DNA of 64,000 bases from Pseudorhodoplanes sp. (GTDB lineage: Bacteria; Pseudomonadota; Alphaproteobacteria; Rhizobiales; Xanthobacteraceae). The stretch spans positions 157,953-221,952 of the forward strand of contig JALHOD010000005.1 in NCBI GenBank assembly GCA_022843165.1, in the 5' to 3' direction. Below are positions 1-9,078 of this stretch, piece by piece. Positions within the stretch are counted from its first letter, which is position 1. Each line of letters starts with the position of its first letter. A model generated the notes under the pieces. The model was not told where the DNA came from. It did not search any database and saw only the letters and a list, made by a program, of their open reading frames with translations. Both the position numbers and the translations under genes were made by a program.

Positions 1-703
1 CATAGATGTATTCGGCGATCGGGGTCGAGCCGACAAAGCCGATCGCCATCACGCGCGGGTCGGTCAGGATCGCATCGACCGCTTCCTTGTCGCCATTGAC
101 GACATTCAGCACGCCGTCCGGCAAGCCGGCCTCGACCAGCAATTCCGCGATCCGCATCGGGACGGACGGGTCGCGCTCCGACGGCTTGAGGATGAAGGTG
201 TTGCCGCAGGCAATGGCGGGCGCGAATTTCCACATCGGGATCATGGCCGGAAAGTTGAACGGCGTGATACCCGCCACGACTCCCAGCGGCTGCCGCATGG
301 AATAGAGATCGATCCCGGGCCCGGCGCTGTCGCTGAATTCGCCCTTCAGCAGATGCGGAATCCCGCAGGCGAATTCCACCACCTCGATGCCGCGCTGGAT
401 GTCGCCCTTGGCGTCGGCCAGCACCTTGCCGTGCTCGGACGACAGCAGCCGGGCGAGCGGCTCCATGTCCTTCTGGATCAGCTCCAGAAACTTGAACAGC
501 ACGCGGGCGCGCCGCTGCGGATTGGTCGCCGCCCAGGCCGGCTGGGCGGCCTCCGCATTGGCGATCGCCTGGCTCATCTCGGCGCGGCTGGCGAGGGCGA
601 CCTTCGCCTGAACCTCTCCGGTGTTCGGATCGAAAACGTCGCCGAAACGTCCGGAGGCGCCTGTGACTGCCTTGCCGCCGATGAAGTGGCCAATCTCACG
701 CAT
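1..703 (-). CDS. mmsA: methylmalonate-semialdehyde dehydrogenase, 5' part (cut by window edge)
   Basis: This is the N-terminal 234 residues of a CoA-acylating aldehyde dehydrogenase; the gene runs off the left edge of the window. The family converts methylmalonate semialdehyde to propionyl-CoA in valine and inositol breakdown. Visible landmarks are an N-terminal IGHFIGG segment, PFNFPAMIPMW near residues 148-158, the ILKPSERDP cofactor-binding stretch near 171-179 and the FVGST nucleotide-binding motif at 223-227. The catalytic Cys lies beyond the edge. The ATG at 703 reads directly into the family's usual start. The gene is divergent from the motA-like gene, with 184 bases between them. The alternative, another aldehyde dehydrogenase, is unlikely given the PFNFPAMIPMW segment typical of MmsA. 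Confidence 0.9.
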   Translation of the reverse strand, partial: MREIGHFIGGKAVTGASGRFGDVFDPNTGEVQAKVALASRAEMSQAIANAEAAQPAWAATNPQRRARVLFKFLELIQKDMEPLARLLSSEHGKVLADAKGDIQRGIEVVEFACGIPHLLKGEFSDSAGPGIDLYSMRQPLGVVAGITPFNFPAMIPMWKFAPAIACGNTFILKPSERDPSVPMRIAELLVEAGLPDGVLNVVNGDKEAVDAILTDPRVMAIGFVGSTPIAEYIY

Positions 704-752
704 TTGGATCTCCCATACGGATCTTGATTTTTCTTAACGATTACATGTTCTT

Positions 753-766
753 CGCCGATATCGGCG
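753..766. promoter_or_regulatory. 14-bp perfect palindrome in divergent promoter region
   Basis: CGCCGATATCGGCG is a perfect palindrome 50 bases upstream of the mmsA start and 121 bases upstream of the motA-like start. It could be an operator for either gene. No regulator gene adjoins it, so the assignment is inference only. Confidence 0.35.
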
Positions 767-839
767 CGCTCCCTGGCGCAGCCGTCGCGGCGCGGCCATT
801 AGCCTTTACGCTCCTTTAAGCGCACGCGGCCTAAGGTGC

Positions 840-860
840 CAAGGCCTGTTATGGGCCTTG
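840..860. promoter_or_regulatory. inverted repeat just upstream of the motA-like start
   Basis: CAAGGCC and GGCCTTG are separated by seven bases and end 27 bases before the ATG at 888. The element could form a hairpin in the 5' leader or act as an operator. It has no T-run, so it is not an obvious terminator. Confidence 0.3.
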
Positions 861-887
861 TGTGGCGTTGGCGTTGGGGTAGCGTTT

Positions 888-1661
888 ATGGATATTGCAA
901 CCGGTTTGGGTCTCCTCGCCGGAGCCGTGGTTCTCGTCACCCTGATCCTGATGGGCGGCGAGCTCGGAATGTTTCTCGACGTCCACGCGGCGATCGTGAT
1001 TTTCGGCGGCGCCTTCGCCGCGACCCTGATCCGCTTTCCGCTGACCTCGATCTTCCACGGCTTGCCGGTGGGGCTGAAATACGCGTTCACGCTGCGCCGC
1101 ACGACCCAGCGCGAGCTCGTTGACGAGATCGCCAGCCTGGCCGAAATCGCGCGCAAACAGGGACCGATCGGTCTTGAGCGCGTCGAAGTCGACGATCCAT
1201 TCCTCGCCAAAGGCGTGCGGTTTGTGGCCGACGGCTATGACTCCGACTTCATCCGCGACAATCTTGAGCGCGATCGCGATAATTTCATCACCCATCTCGA
1301 CGAAGGCCAGAAAATCTATCGTGCGATCGGCGATTGCGCGCCGGCCTTCGGCATGGTCGGCACGCTGATCGGCATGGTGCAGATGTTCGCCAACATGACC
1401 GATCCGTCGAAGCTGGGTCCTTATATGGCGGTCGCCTTGCTCGCCACGTTCTACGGCGCGGCGGTCGCCAATCTGTTCTGCCTGCCGATCGCCGACAAGT
1501 TGCAGCTCAGGCTGCACGACGAGGACATCAACCGCACCCTGATCATCGACGGCATCCTGATGATCCGCGATGCCAAATCACCGACATTGGTGCGCGAAAT
1601 GCTGCTGGCCTATTTGCCCGAGAAGCACCGCCACGGCGAGGCCGAACTGGCGGCGGCGTAG
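888..1661 (+). CDS. motA: MotA/PomA-like stator protein (ion channel subunit)
   Basis: This 257-residue protein belongs to the MotA/TolQ/ExbB proton-channel family and would form the inner-membrane ion channel of a motor stator with the MotB-like product encoded next. It has two N-terminal hydrophobic segments (about 4-25 and 32-50), a long cytoplasmic part, and a second hydrophobic pair around 150-200 containing the conserved APAFGMVGTLIGMVQMF segment. The ATG at 888 is preferred to an upstream GTG-rich extension because the protein then begins with the first membrane helix and has GGGGT-like purine sequence upstream. No flagellar genes are in the window, so it may be a flagellar stator encoded away from the flagellar cluster or a specialised paralogue. 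Confidence 0.8.
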   Translation: MDIATGLGLLAGAVVLVTLILMGGELGMFLDVHAAIVIFGGAFAATLIRFPLTSIFHGLPVGLKYAFTLRRTTQRELVDEIASLAEIARKQGPIGLERVEVDDPFLAKGVRFVADGYDSDFIRDNLERDRDNFITHLDEGQKIYRAIGDCAPAFGMVGTLIGMVQMFANMTDPSKLGPYMAVALLATFYGAAVANLFCLPIADKLQLRLHDEDINRTLIIDGILMIRDAKSPTLVREMLLAYLPEKHRHGEAELAAA

Positions 1662-1673
1662 CGGGCGGTCGTC

Positions 1674-2507
1674 ATGGCGCGGAAGAAAAAGGGCGACGGA
1701 CACGGCGGCGGCGGACACGGGTGGTTTGTCACCTTTGCCGACCTGATGGGTCTGCTGGTCGCGTTCTTCGTCATGCTGGTGGCGTTTTCCACGCAGGATC
1801 AGGCCAAGCTGCAGGTCGTCGCCGGCTCCATGCGTGAAGCCTTCGGCGTGCAGCAGAATGTCCGCTATTCCGGCATCATTGAGGTGGACGGGTTGCCGAC
1901 ACGGCCCCGTCTGAAGAATGCCGCGCGCATCAATCCGGAAGATACGACCAACACGCCGGCGCCGGACGAACAGGATCACAATCGCCAGCAAGGCATGAAG
2001 CTGAAACAGGACCGCGCCTTCGCGGTGGCCTCGGCGTCGCTGCGTCAGGCCATGCAGGACATGCCGGAACTGTCCGAAATCTCCAAGCACATCATGTTCG
2101 AGGAGACCAAGGACGGTCTCAATATCGAGATTGTGGACCAGGACGGGCGTTCGATGTTCTCCGACGGCGCCAAGGAGCCGTATGAGCGCACCCGCCGTGT
2201 CGTTCAGAAACTGGCGACACAGTTGAAAGGCATGCCGTACCGCATTTCGGTCACTGGCCATACCTCAGCCAGCCGGGTTCCGCCCCGGCGCGGCTATGGT
2301 CCCTGGGACCTGTCCGCCGACCGCGCCAACGCGATCCGCCAGATTCTGGAGGAGGAGGGCGTGCCGGCGTCCCACATCTACATGGTGGCCGGCCGGGCCG
2401 ACACCCAGCCGCTGTTCGCGGATGACCCCTATATCGCCGCCAATCGCCGGGTCACGATCACCCTCATGAAAGAAGAGCCGCCGCTTCCGGTCAACTTCAA
2501 GCCCTGA
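1674..2507 (+). CDS. motB: MotB/OmpA-domain stator protein
   Basis: This 277-residue partner of the preceding gene starts 12 bases after its stop. A short basic and glycine/histidine-rich N-terminus (residues 1-16) is followed by one membrane helix, WFVTFADLMGLLVAFFVML, with Asp23 at the position of the ion-carrying Asp of MotB. The C-terminal third (about 170-265) is an OmpA-like peptidoglycan-binding domain with ISVTGHTSA and LSADRANAIRQIL and the closing NRRVTITL motif. It should anchor the stator to the cell wall. The family call is firm; whether it drives flagella or another process cannot be told from the window. Confidence 0.83.
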   Translation: MARKKKGDGHGGGGHGWFVTFADLMGLLVAFFVMLVAFSTQDQAKLQVVAGSMREAFGVQQNVRYSGIIEVDGLPTRPRLKNAARINPEDTTNTPAPDEQDHNRQQGMKLKQDRAFAVASASLRQAMQDMPELSEISKHIMFEETKDGLNIEIVDQDGRSMFSDGAKEPYERTRRVVQKLATQLKGMPYRISVTGHTSASRVPPRRGYGPWDLSADRANAIRQILEEEGVPASHIYMVAGRADTQPLFADDPYIAANRRVTITLMKEEPPLPVNFKP

Positions 2508-2600
2508 GCAGGGCGTGGTAGGGCCAATCAAAAGTCTGTTGCCGGGCAGGATGGGGTAGGATAAGCCCCCGGTCCTTGTGGCGCATCGTCAGTCCGTTTC

Positions 2601-4523
2601 ATGAAGAATGCCTCCACTGCTGTTTCGGCCGGCCCTGACGGTGGTGGGTCGTACGCGCATTCAAAGCCGAATTTCTTCGCCTTGACGCTGGGCAGCGTCG
2701 GTGTGGTCTATGGCGATATCGGCACCAGTGTCCTCTATGCCTTCCGCGAAGCGGTGAAGGCGGCGAGCGGAGATGCCGAAGGCTTTGTGACGGAAGCCAC
2801 GGTGCTGGGTGTGCTGTCTCTCATCATCTGGACGCTCATCCTGGTCGTCACCGTCAAGTATGTCGTCATCCTGTTGCGGGCTGACAACAACGGCGAAGGG
2901 GGAACCCTGTCGCTGACCGCGCTCGCCTTTCGTGTCATGGGCAGGCGTGCGCCGCTGGTGCTGATGCTGGGCGTGATCGGCGCATCGATGTTCTACGGGT
3001 CGTCCTTCATCACGCCGGCATTGTCGGTGATGTCGGCGGTCGAGGGCCTCAAGGAAGTGTCGCCGCAATTTGATCCTTACGTCGTGCCGCTGACCGTTCT
3101 GATCCTGGTCGGTCTGTTTGCCGTGCAGTCGCATGGCACCGGTCGGGTGGCGATCCTGTTCGGTCCGATCACGCTTGTATGGTTCGTCACGATCGCTGTT
3201 TTGGGCGCGATCCATATCGCCGACGATCCGCGCGTTCTGTATGCGCTCAATCCTTATTACGGGATTGTGTTTCTGGCGCAGAACGGCTTTGTGGGACTGT
3301 TGACGCTGGGCGCGGTTTTTCTGGTCGCGACCGGCAGCGAAGCGCTCTACGCCGATCTCGGGCATTTCGGGCGTAAGCCGATCCAGATGGCTTGGCTTGT
3401 CGTCGTTCTGCCGGCGCTGTTGCTGAATTATTTCGGGCAAGGCGCTCTTGTGCTGGCGAATCCGGCCGCGATCCGCGATCCTTTCTACAATCTGGTGCCC
3501 CAGGGCTTCCTGTTGCCGATGATCGTTCTTGCGACGATCGCCACTGTCATTGCAAGCCAGGCTGTTATCACCGGCGCTTATTCCCTGACCCAGCAGGCCA
3601 TCCAGCTCGGCCTGTTGCCGCGTCTGGAAATCAGGCACACGTCTGCCGCGCATTATGGGCAAATTTACATTCCGCGCATCAACACGATCCTGCTGATCGG
3701 TGTCCTTCTGCTGGTGCTCGTGTTCCGCAGTTCGGGCGCGTTGGCGTCGTCATATGTTCTGGCGGTTGCGGCCACCGAACTCGTGACGACATTTCTTGGG
3801 TTCATCGTCATTTGGCAGTTATGGCAATACCGGTTCTGGACGACGGCTTTGCTGATGGTTCCGTTCATCGTCATCGACGTCGCGTTCTTTCTGGCGACAG
3901 GATTGAAGTTGCTGGAAGGGGCGTGGGTGCCGGTGCTGCTGGGCGCCGTGATCGTCATGATCATGCTGACTTGGCGGCGCGGAACGCACATGCTGTCCGA
4001 CAAGACGCGCAAGATTGAAGTGCCTCTGGAATCCCTGCTGCGCAGCCTGGAGAAGAAGCCGCCGCACGTGGTGCCCGGCACCGCGGTGTTCCTGACCAGC
4101 GATCCGGCCTTTGCGCCGACCGCGCTCATGCACAACCTCAAGCACAACAAGGTGCTGCATGAGCACAACGTGATCCTGACCATCGTCGCCGGCGATACGC
4201 CGCGCGTGACCGAAGAGGATCGCGTCACCATGACGCCGGTGTCGCCGCATTTCAGCCGGATCTCGCTCAAGTTCGGCTATATGGAACAACCCAATGTGCC
4301 CAAGGCACTGGCGATCGCGCGCAAACAGGGCTGGACCTTCGACATCATGTCGACGTCGTTTTTCCTGTCGCGGCGCTCGCTCAAGCCGTCGGCCCATTCC
4401 GGGATGCCGGTCTGGCAGGACCGGCTGTTCATCAGGTTGGCCAAGAGCGCCAGCGACGCCACCGACTTCTTCCAGATTCCGACCGGGCGGGTGGTGGAAG
4501 TGGGCACCCAGGTCACCATCTGA
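2601..4523 (+). CDS. kup: Kup-family potassium transporter, divergent copy
   Basis: This 640-residue inner-membrane protein has the Kup/HAK fold: a first helix with [10 protein letters not shown] (Asp39), the [12 protein letters not shown] loop at 91-102, about twelve hydrophobic segments and a soluble C-terminal domain after about residue 475. The family takes up K+ with H+. It differs from the next gene at usually invariant places: GTSVLYA instead of GTSPLYA (Val44), [10 protein letters not shown] instead of [10 protein letters not shown] (Ser134 where an acidic residue is normal) and VAATE instead of VTGTM. The acidic residues in [13 protein letters not shown] and FIVIDVAFF are kept. The ATG at 2601 lacks a good ribosome-binding site. 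It forms a tandem pair with the second Kup. Confidence 0.9.
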   Translation: MKNASTAVSAGPDGGGSYAHSKPNFFALTLGSVGVVYGDIGTSVLYAFREAVKAASGDAEGFVTEATVLGVLSLIIWTLILVVTVKYVVILLRADNNGEGGTLSLTALAFRVMGRRAPLVLMLGVIGASMFYGSSFITPALSVMSAVEGLKEVSPQFDPYVVPLTVLILVGLFAVQSHGTGRVAILFGPITLVWFVTIAVLGAIHIADDPRVLYALNPYYGIVFLAQNGFVGLLTLGAVFLVATGSEALYADLGHFGRKPIQMAWLVVVLPALLLNYFGQGALVLANPAAIRDPFYNLVPQGFLLPMIVLATIATVIASQAVITGAYSLTQQAIQLGLLPRLEIRHTSAAHYGQIYIPRINTILLIGVLLLVLVFRSSGALASSYVLAVAATELVTTFLGFIVIWQLWQYRFWTTALLMVPFIVIDVAFFLATGLKLLEGAWVPVLLGAVIVMIMLTWRRGTHMLSDKTRKIEVPLESLLRSLEKKPPHVVPGTAVFLTSDPAFAPTALMHNLKHNKVLHEHNVILTIVAGDTPRVTEEDRVTMTPVSPHFSRISLKFGYMEQPNVPKALAIARKQGWTFDIMSTSFFLSRRSLKPSAHSGMPVWQDRLFIRLAKSASDATDFFQIPTGRVVEVGTQVTI

Positions 4524-4719
4524 CAACGCCGGCACGCCCGGTCTTGTCAAAAAATTATATATAAAACAAAGGTTTGATTGAGCGTTGTGACGCCAAGCCC
4601 GCTGTCCTTGCATGGCTGGGGCCGGGATTTGCGGCCCGACCGGCCGCGACGCCGCAGGACATTCGGCGTATAGCGCCGTCCCGCGTTTTTGCGGTGCAGC
4701 ATCCAGAGGAGTTCCAGCC

Positions 4720-6639
4720 ATGGTTTTATCAGCCGCCGCCGGCCATGCCGGCGGCACCTCGCATGCCGACCGGAAACAGGGACATGCGGGTTTTTGGGCG
4801 CTGACGCTCGGCAGCATCGGCGTGGTCTACGGCGACATCGGCACCAGTCCGCTATACGCGGTGCGCGAATCCGTGACGGCCGCCGTGGGCGCGGGCAATC
4901 CCGCAAGCGAAGCCGCGGTGCTCGGCATTCTGTCCCTGATCATCTGGGCGTTGATCCTGGTGGTTACGGTGAAATACGTCATCATTCTGCTGCGCGCCGA
5001 CAATAACGGTGAGGGCGGAACGCTGGCTCTCATGGCGCTGGCGCATCGCGCATTGCAGCGCGGCGGCGGATTGGTGGTTCTGCTCGGCATCGTGAGCGCG
5101 GCGCTGTTCTACGGCGACGCCATGATCACGCCGGCCTTGTCCGTTCTCTCCGCGGTGGAGGGCCTGAAGATCGTGACACCGGCCTTCGAGCCGTATGTCG
5201 TGCCGCTCGCGATCGTGATTCTGGTCGCCCTGTTCGCCGTGCAGTCACGCGGGACGGCCAGCGTTGCAGCCTATTTCGGTCCGATCACCCTGGTCTGGTT
5301 CATCGCACTGGCGGGAGCCGGTCTCTGGCATATCGGCGACAACCCGGCGGTGCTGCGCGCCTTCGATCCGCGCTATGGCGCAATCTTTGTGATCGAGCAC
5401 GGCGTAATCGGCCTGCTGACTCTCGGCGCGGTGTTCCTGGTGGTGACCGGTGCGGAGGCGCTTTATGCCGATCTCGGACATTTCGGCAAGAAGCCCATCC
5501 GCATGGCCTGGCTCACCGTGGTGCTGCCGGCGCTGACCATCAATTATCTCGGGCAGGGCGCTCTGGTTCTGGCCGATCCAAAAGCGATCGAGAATCCGTT
5601 TTTCCTGCTCTATCCGGAATGGGCGATCCTGCCGATGGTTGGACTCGCCACGGCGGCAACCGTCATCGCCAGCCAGGCCGTGATCACCGGCGCCTATTCC
5701 ATCACCAGCCAGGCGATCCAGCTGGGATTGTTGCCGCGGTTTGAAATCCGTCATACGTCCGAATCCCAGTTCGGCCAGATCTTCATGCCGCGCGTCAACA
5801 TGCTGCTGCTTCTCGGCGTTGTGGTTCTGGTGATCTTCTTCCGCTCGTCCAGTGCGCTGGCCTCGGCCTACGGTATCGCCGTGACCGGCACCATGGTTGT
5901 GACCGCGATGATGGCCTTCGTCGTTGTCTGGAAAGTGTGGAAATGGGGACCGGTGGCGGCTGCCTTGCTCATGGTCCCGTTTCTGTTGATCGACCTGGTG
6001 TTCCTGTCCGCCAACATGCTCAAGGTGTTTGAGGGCGGCTGGATGCCGCTCGCGCTCGGCGCGCTGGTCATGCTGGTGATGTATTCTTGGCGGCGCGGCA
6101 GCCGGGTGCTGTTCCAGAAGACGCGCAAGCTGGAAATTCCGTTGCGCGATCTGGTGACGTCGCTGGAAAAAAAGCCGCCGCAGAGGGTGCCCGGCACAGC
6201 CGTGTTCCTGACCAGCGATCCGGACAGCGCCCCGACCGCTCTGCTGCACAGCCTGAAGCATTACAAGGTGCTGCATGAGCAGAACGTGATCCTGACCGTC
6301 GAGTATGCGCCGACGCCGCGCGTGGATGAATCCGAGCGCGTCCGTATGGAGCCGATCGGCGAGACCTTCATGCGGGTGGTGCTGCGGTTCGGTTTCATGG
6401 AACGGCCCAACGTGCCGAAGGCGCTGGCGGTCGCGCGCAAGCAGGGCTGGACCTTCGACATCATGTCGACGTCGTTCTTTCTGTCCCGGCGCGCGCTCCG
6501 GCCGGCGAAGGATTCGGTTTTGCCGCTCTGGCAGGACCGCCTCTTTATCGGCCTGGCCAGAAGCGCCAGCGATGCCACCGACTATTTCCAGATTCCGACC
6601 GGGCGGGTCGTGGAAGTTGGCACGCAGGTGACGGTATAG
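4720..6639 (+). CDS. kup: Kup-family potassium transporter, canonical copy
   Basis: This 639-residue transporter carries the full family motifs: [14 protein letters not shown] (Asp39), [29 protein letters not shown] (Asp133), [16 protein letters not shown] and [10 protein letters not shown]. It imports K+ across the inner membrane, probably by proton symport. The ATG at 4720 is chosen because GAGGAG lies eight bases upstream and the product then matches the length of the upstream copy; an in-frame ATG at 4612 would add 36 unconserved residues. The 196-base gap from the first kup contains an AT-rich stretch near 4549-4570 that could hold its own promoter. The two products are about the same length and align throughout, indicating an old tandem duplication. 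Confidence 0.93.
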   Translation: MVLSAAAGHAGGTSHADRKQGHAGFWALTLGSIGVVYGDIGTSPLYAVRESVTAAVGAGNPASEAAVLGILSLIIWALILVVTVKYVIILLRADNNGEGGTLALMALAHRALQRGGGLVVLLGIVSAALFYGDAMITPALSVLSAVEGLKIVTPAFEPYVVPLAIVILVALFAVQSRGTASVAAYFGPITLVWFIALAGAGLWHIGDNPAVLRAFDPRYGAIFVIEHGVIGLLTLGAVFLVVTGAEALYADLGHFGKKPIRMAWLTVVLPALTINYLGQGALVLADPKAIENPFFLLYPEWAILPMVGLATAATVIASQAVITGAYSITSQAIQLGLLPRFEIRHTSESQFGQIFMPRVNMLLLLGVVVLVIFFRSSSALASAYGIAVTGTMVVTAMMAFVVVWKVWKWGPVAAALLMVPFLLIDLVFLSANMLKVFEGGWMPLALGALVMLVMYSWRRGSRVLFQKTRKLEIPLRDLVTSLEKKPPQRVPGTAVFLTSDPDSAPTALLHSLKHYKVLHEQNVILTVEYAPTPRVDESERVRMEPIGETFMRVVLRFGFMERPNVPKALAVARKQGWTFDIMSTSFFLSRRALRPAKDSVLPLWQDRLFIGLARSASDATDYFQIPTGRVVEVGTQVTV

Positions 6640-6702
6640 ATTTCGGCCGGCGGACGTTCTAAATCAGGGCGTCCGTCGCCAGCAGTTCGAGGGAGTTTTT
6701 GC

Positions 6703-7044
6703 ATGGGCCTGTTCAGTAGCAAGCCGACCGTTCGCGACCTGACGGTGGAAGAGGTCGCGCGCGGCGTCACCGAAGGCAGGATGCTGCTGGTCGATGTGCG
6801 TGAACCCAACGAAACCGCGGCCGAGAGCTATCCCGATGCCGTGGTGGTGCCGCTGTCGACATTCGATCCCAAAGCCATCCCCGACCCGCAGGGCAAGCAG
6901 GTGGTGTTTGCCTGCCGTTCCGGCAAACGGTCGGTGACCGCCTCGCTCGCGGCGCAGGAGGCAGGCTTGCCCTACGATTCCCATCTGGCTGGCGGCATTC
7001 TTGCCTGGAAGGCGGCCGGGCTTCCGACCAAGACCGGGGCGTGA
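6703..7044 (+). CDS. single-domain rhodanese-like sulfurtransferase
   Basis: This 113-residue protein is a single rhodanese domain. LLVDVREPNE (28-37) is the conserved CDVRE-type strand, and Cys71 in the loop CRSGKRS (71-77) is the expected persulfide-carrying cysteine, followed by the closing GGILAWKAAGLP motif. Such proteins transfer sulfane sulfur to acceptors such as cyanide, thioredoxin or tRNA-modifying enzymes; the physiological acceptor here is unknown. There is no signal peptide, so it should be cytoplasmic. GAGGG lies about ten bases before the ATG. It is followed 18 bases later by the polyamine-binding protein gene and may share its transcript. Confidence 0.87.
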   Translation: MGLFSSKPTVRDLTVEEVARGVTEGRMLLVDVREPNETAAESYPDAVVVPLSTFDPKAIPDPQGKQVVFACRSGKRSVTASLAAQEAGLPYDSHLAGGILAWKAAGLPTKTGA

Positions 7045-7062
7045 AAAAACAGTGAGCGACCG

Positions 7063-8175
7063 ATGATATTGCGATCCGCTTTTGCCGCGTTCGTTGCCGC
7101 CGCCCTTGTTTCGTCCGCGTCCCCTTCCGCCGGCGCGCAGACGCCGCGCGAGCGGGTGGTGAATGTCTATAACTGGTCGGACTATATCGATCCGGCGGCG
7201 ATTGCGGGTTTCACCAGGGAGACCGGCATCAAGGTGCGCTACGACACCTTCGATTCCAACGACACGCTGGAAACCAAGTTGCTGGCCGGCAAGTCGGGCT
7301 ACGACGTGGTGGTGCCTACCGCGTATTTTCTGGAACGCCAGATCAAGGCCGGCCTGTTCCAGAAGCTCGACAAGAGCAAGCTGCCCAATTTCGTCCATGT
7401 CTGGCCGGAGATCGCACAGCGCCTGTCCGGCTACGATCCCGGCAACCAGTTCGCGGTCAACTACATGTGGGGGACGACCGGCATCGGCTATAATGTCGAG
7501 AAGGTGCGCGCCGTGCTGGGACCGGACGGTCGGATCGACAGCTGGGATCTCGTATTCAAGCCGGAGAATCTGGCGAAGTTCAAGGATTGCGGCGTGATGA
7601 TGCTGGATTCATCCGACGACATCATGCCGGCGGCCTTGCGCTATCTCGGTCTCGATCCGAACAGCAAGAATCCCGCCGATCTCGAAAAAGCCGCCAACCT
7701 GCTGATGAAGGTGCGGCCGTCGGTGCGCAAGTTCCATTCCTCCGAATACATCACGGCGCTGGCCACCGGCGAAATCTGCCTGGTGATGGGCTGGTCGGGC
7801 GACATCAAGCAGGCGCAGAAGCGCGCGCAGGAATCTAAAAATAAGATCGACATCGGCTATGCGATTCCCAAAGAAGGTGCGCAGATGTGGTTCGACAATT
7901 TTGCCATTCCGAAGGATGCCAGGAATGTCGCTGAGGCGCATGCCTTCATCGACTACATGCTGCGGCCGGAGGTGGCGGCTAAGAATTCCAACTTCATCTC
8001 CTATGCCAACGGTAATCTGGCGAGCCAGAAATTTATCGACAAGAGCGTGCTGGACGACCGGTCGGTCTATCCCGACGCCGAAACCATGAAGAGCCTCTAC
8101 ACCATCACCGCGCACGACCAGAAGACGCAGCGGCTGATGAACCGGCTCTGGACCCGGATCAAGACCGGCAGGTGA
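7063..8175 (+). CDS. polyamine ABC transporter periplasmic binding protein (PotF-like)
   Basis: This 370-residue protein starts with a cleavable signal peptide (about residues 1-26, ending SAGAQ) and then the VVNVYNWSDYIDP start typical of PotD/PotF putrescine/spermidine-binding proteins. Other family features are the YDTFDSNDTLETKLL segment, YDVVVPTAYFLERQ and WFDNFAIPKDA near the ligand site. It should bind a polyamine in the periplasm and hand it to an ABC permease. No PotGHI permease or ATPase genes are nearby, so it is an orphan binding protein, or its partners are outside the window. It is convergent with lpxXL, whose stop codon begins at the next base. Confidence 0.87.
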   Translation: MILRSAFAAFVAAALVSSASPSAGAQTPRERVVNVYNWSDYIDPAAIAGFTRETGIKVRYDTFDSNDTLETKLLAGKSGYDVVVPTAYFLERQIKAGLFQKLDKSKLPNFVHVWPEIAQRLSGYDPGNQFAVNYMWGTTGIGYNVEKVRAVLGPDGRIDSWDLVFKPENLAKFKDCGVMMLDSSDDIMPAALRYLGLDPNSKNPADLEKAANLLMKVRPSVRKFHSSEYITALATGEICLVMGWSGDIKQAQKRAQESKNKIDIGYAIPKEGAQMWFDNFAIPKDARNVAEAHAFIDYMLRPEVAAKNSNFISYANGNLASQKFIDKSVLDDRSVYPDAETMKSLYTITAHDQKTQRLMNRLWTRIKTGR

Positions 8176-9078
8176 TCACCGCCACCTGCGGTGTAGCCAC
8201 AGCCATTGTTCGGGATGCTCGCGCACCCAGCCTTCCACCACGCTGGTGATGGTCTGCATCGTGCCGGCAATGTCGATCTTGCCTTCGGCGTCGCGCACCG
8301 GCGGAATTTCCTCGGTCAGCTCGATGAAAAAGCGGTGGTTCGGCAGGCGCGCGACGCGCACGCCATGGATCGGGCAATCGACCTGGCGGGCGAGGCGGGC
8401 GATCAGCGGGTTGGCATTGGTCTGCCGTCCGAAAAAGGTCACCGGCACGCCACGCACGTAATATTGGTCGACCAGCATCCCGACATGCAGGCCTTCGGCC
8501 AGAGCGTCGGCCGCCTTCACCGGAGCGTCGAGCCCGGTCTTGATCAGCCGCCCCATATTCACCCCGCGCGTCGCCATCACCATGTCGGCGACCGCGCCGA
8601 TATTGGGCGCGCGATAGAGCACGGCGCTGGGCAGCCCGTGTGCCGCGCCCGGCAGGGCCGGCATTTCCCAGTTGGCCAGATGGGCGGCGAAGACCAGCGC
8701 CGGTTTGCCGTCGTCGCGCAGCCTGATGAAGCGCTCTTCGGATTCGGGCGAGAATTCGATGTGGCTGTTGCCCCGGTTCTCGGGGTCGTGATCCCAGATA
8801 CGGTCGAGATGGGCGAACTCCACCGCGATGCGGCCGAGATTGTCCCAGACCCCGCCGAGAATGGTCTCGATCTCTTCCGGTGTTTTTTCCGGAAAGGCGG
8901 CGGCGAGATTGGCGCGGCCGATCCGGTGTTCGCGCAGCTTGGGCCCGATCCGGCGCATGAATCCGCCGGCAAAGTCCGACATCCTGTGCGGATCGGTCCA
9001 GCGGATCGCCTTGATCAGTCCGACCGCCAGGCGGCCCAGCACCGCGTCGCGCAGGGCGTTCGGAATCCGGATGCGCAT
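8176..9078 (-). CDS. lpxXL: lipid A very-long-chain acyltransferase (LpxXL-like)
   Basis: This 300-residue protein belongs to the LpxL/HtrB lysophospholipid acyltransferase family. It keeps the H-x4-E catalytic motif (HLANWE, His133 and Glu138) and the VDQYYVRGVPVTFFG region that binds the acceptor. There is an amphipathic N-terminus but no clear signal peptide. As the last gene of the acpXL cluster it should transfer the very long (omega-1)-hydroxy fatty acid from AcpXL to lipid A at the inner face of the inner membrane. Its start at 9078 overlaps the last base of the upstream dehydrogenase stop. LpxXL is the best reading because of position; by sequence alone only the LpxL family is certain. 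Confidence 0.85.
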   Translation of the reverse strand: MRIRIPNALRDAVLGRLAVGLIKAIRWTDPHRMSDFAGGFMRRIGPKLREHRIGRANLAAAFPEKTPEEIETILGGVWDNLGRIAVEFAHLDRIWDHDPENRGNSHIEFSPESEERFIRLRDDGKPALVFAAHLANWEMPALPGAAHGLPSAVLYRAPNIGAVADMVMATRGVNMGRLIKTGLDAPVKAADALAEGLHVGMLVDQYYVRGVPVTFFGRQTNANPLIARLARQVDCPIHGVRVARLPNHRFFIELTEEIPPVRDAEGKIDIAGTMQTITSVVEGWVREHPEQWLWLHRRWR

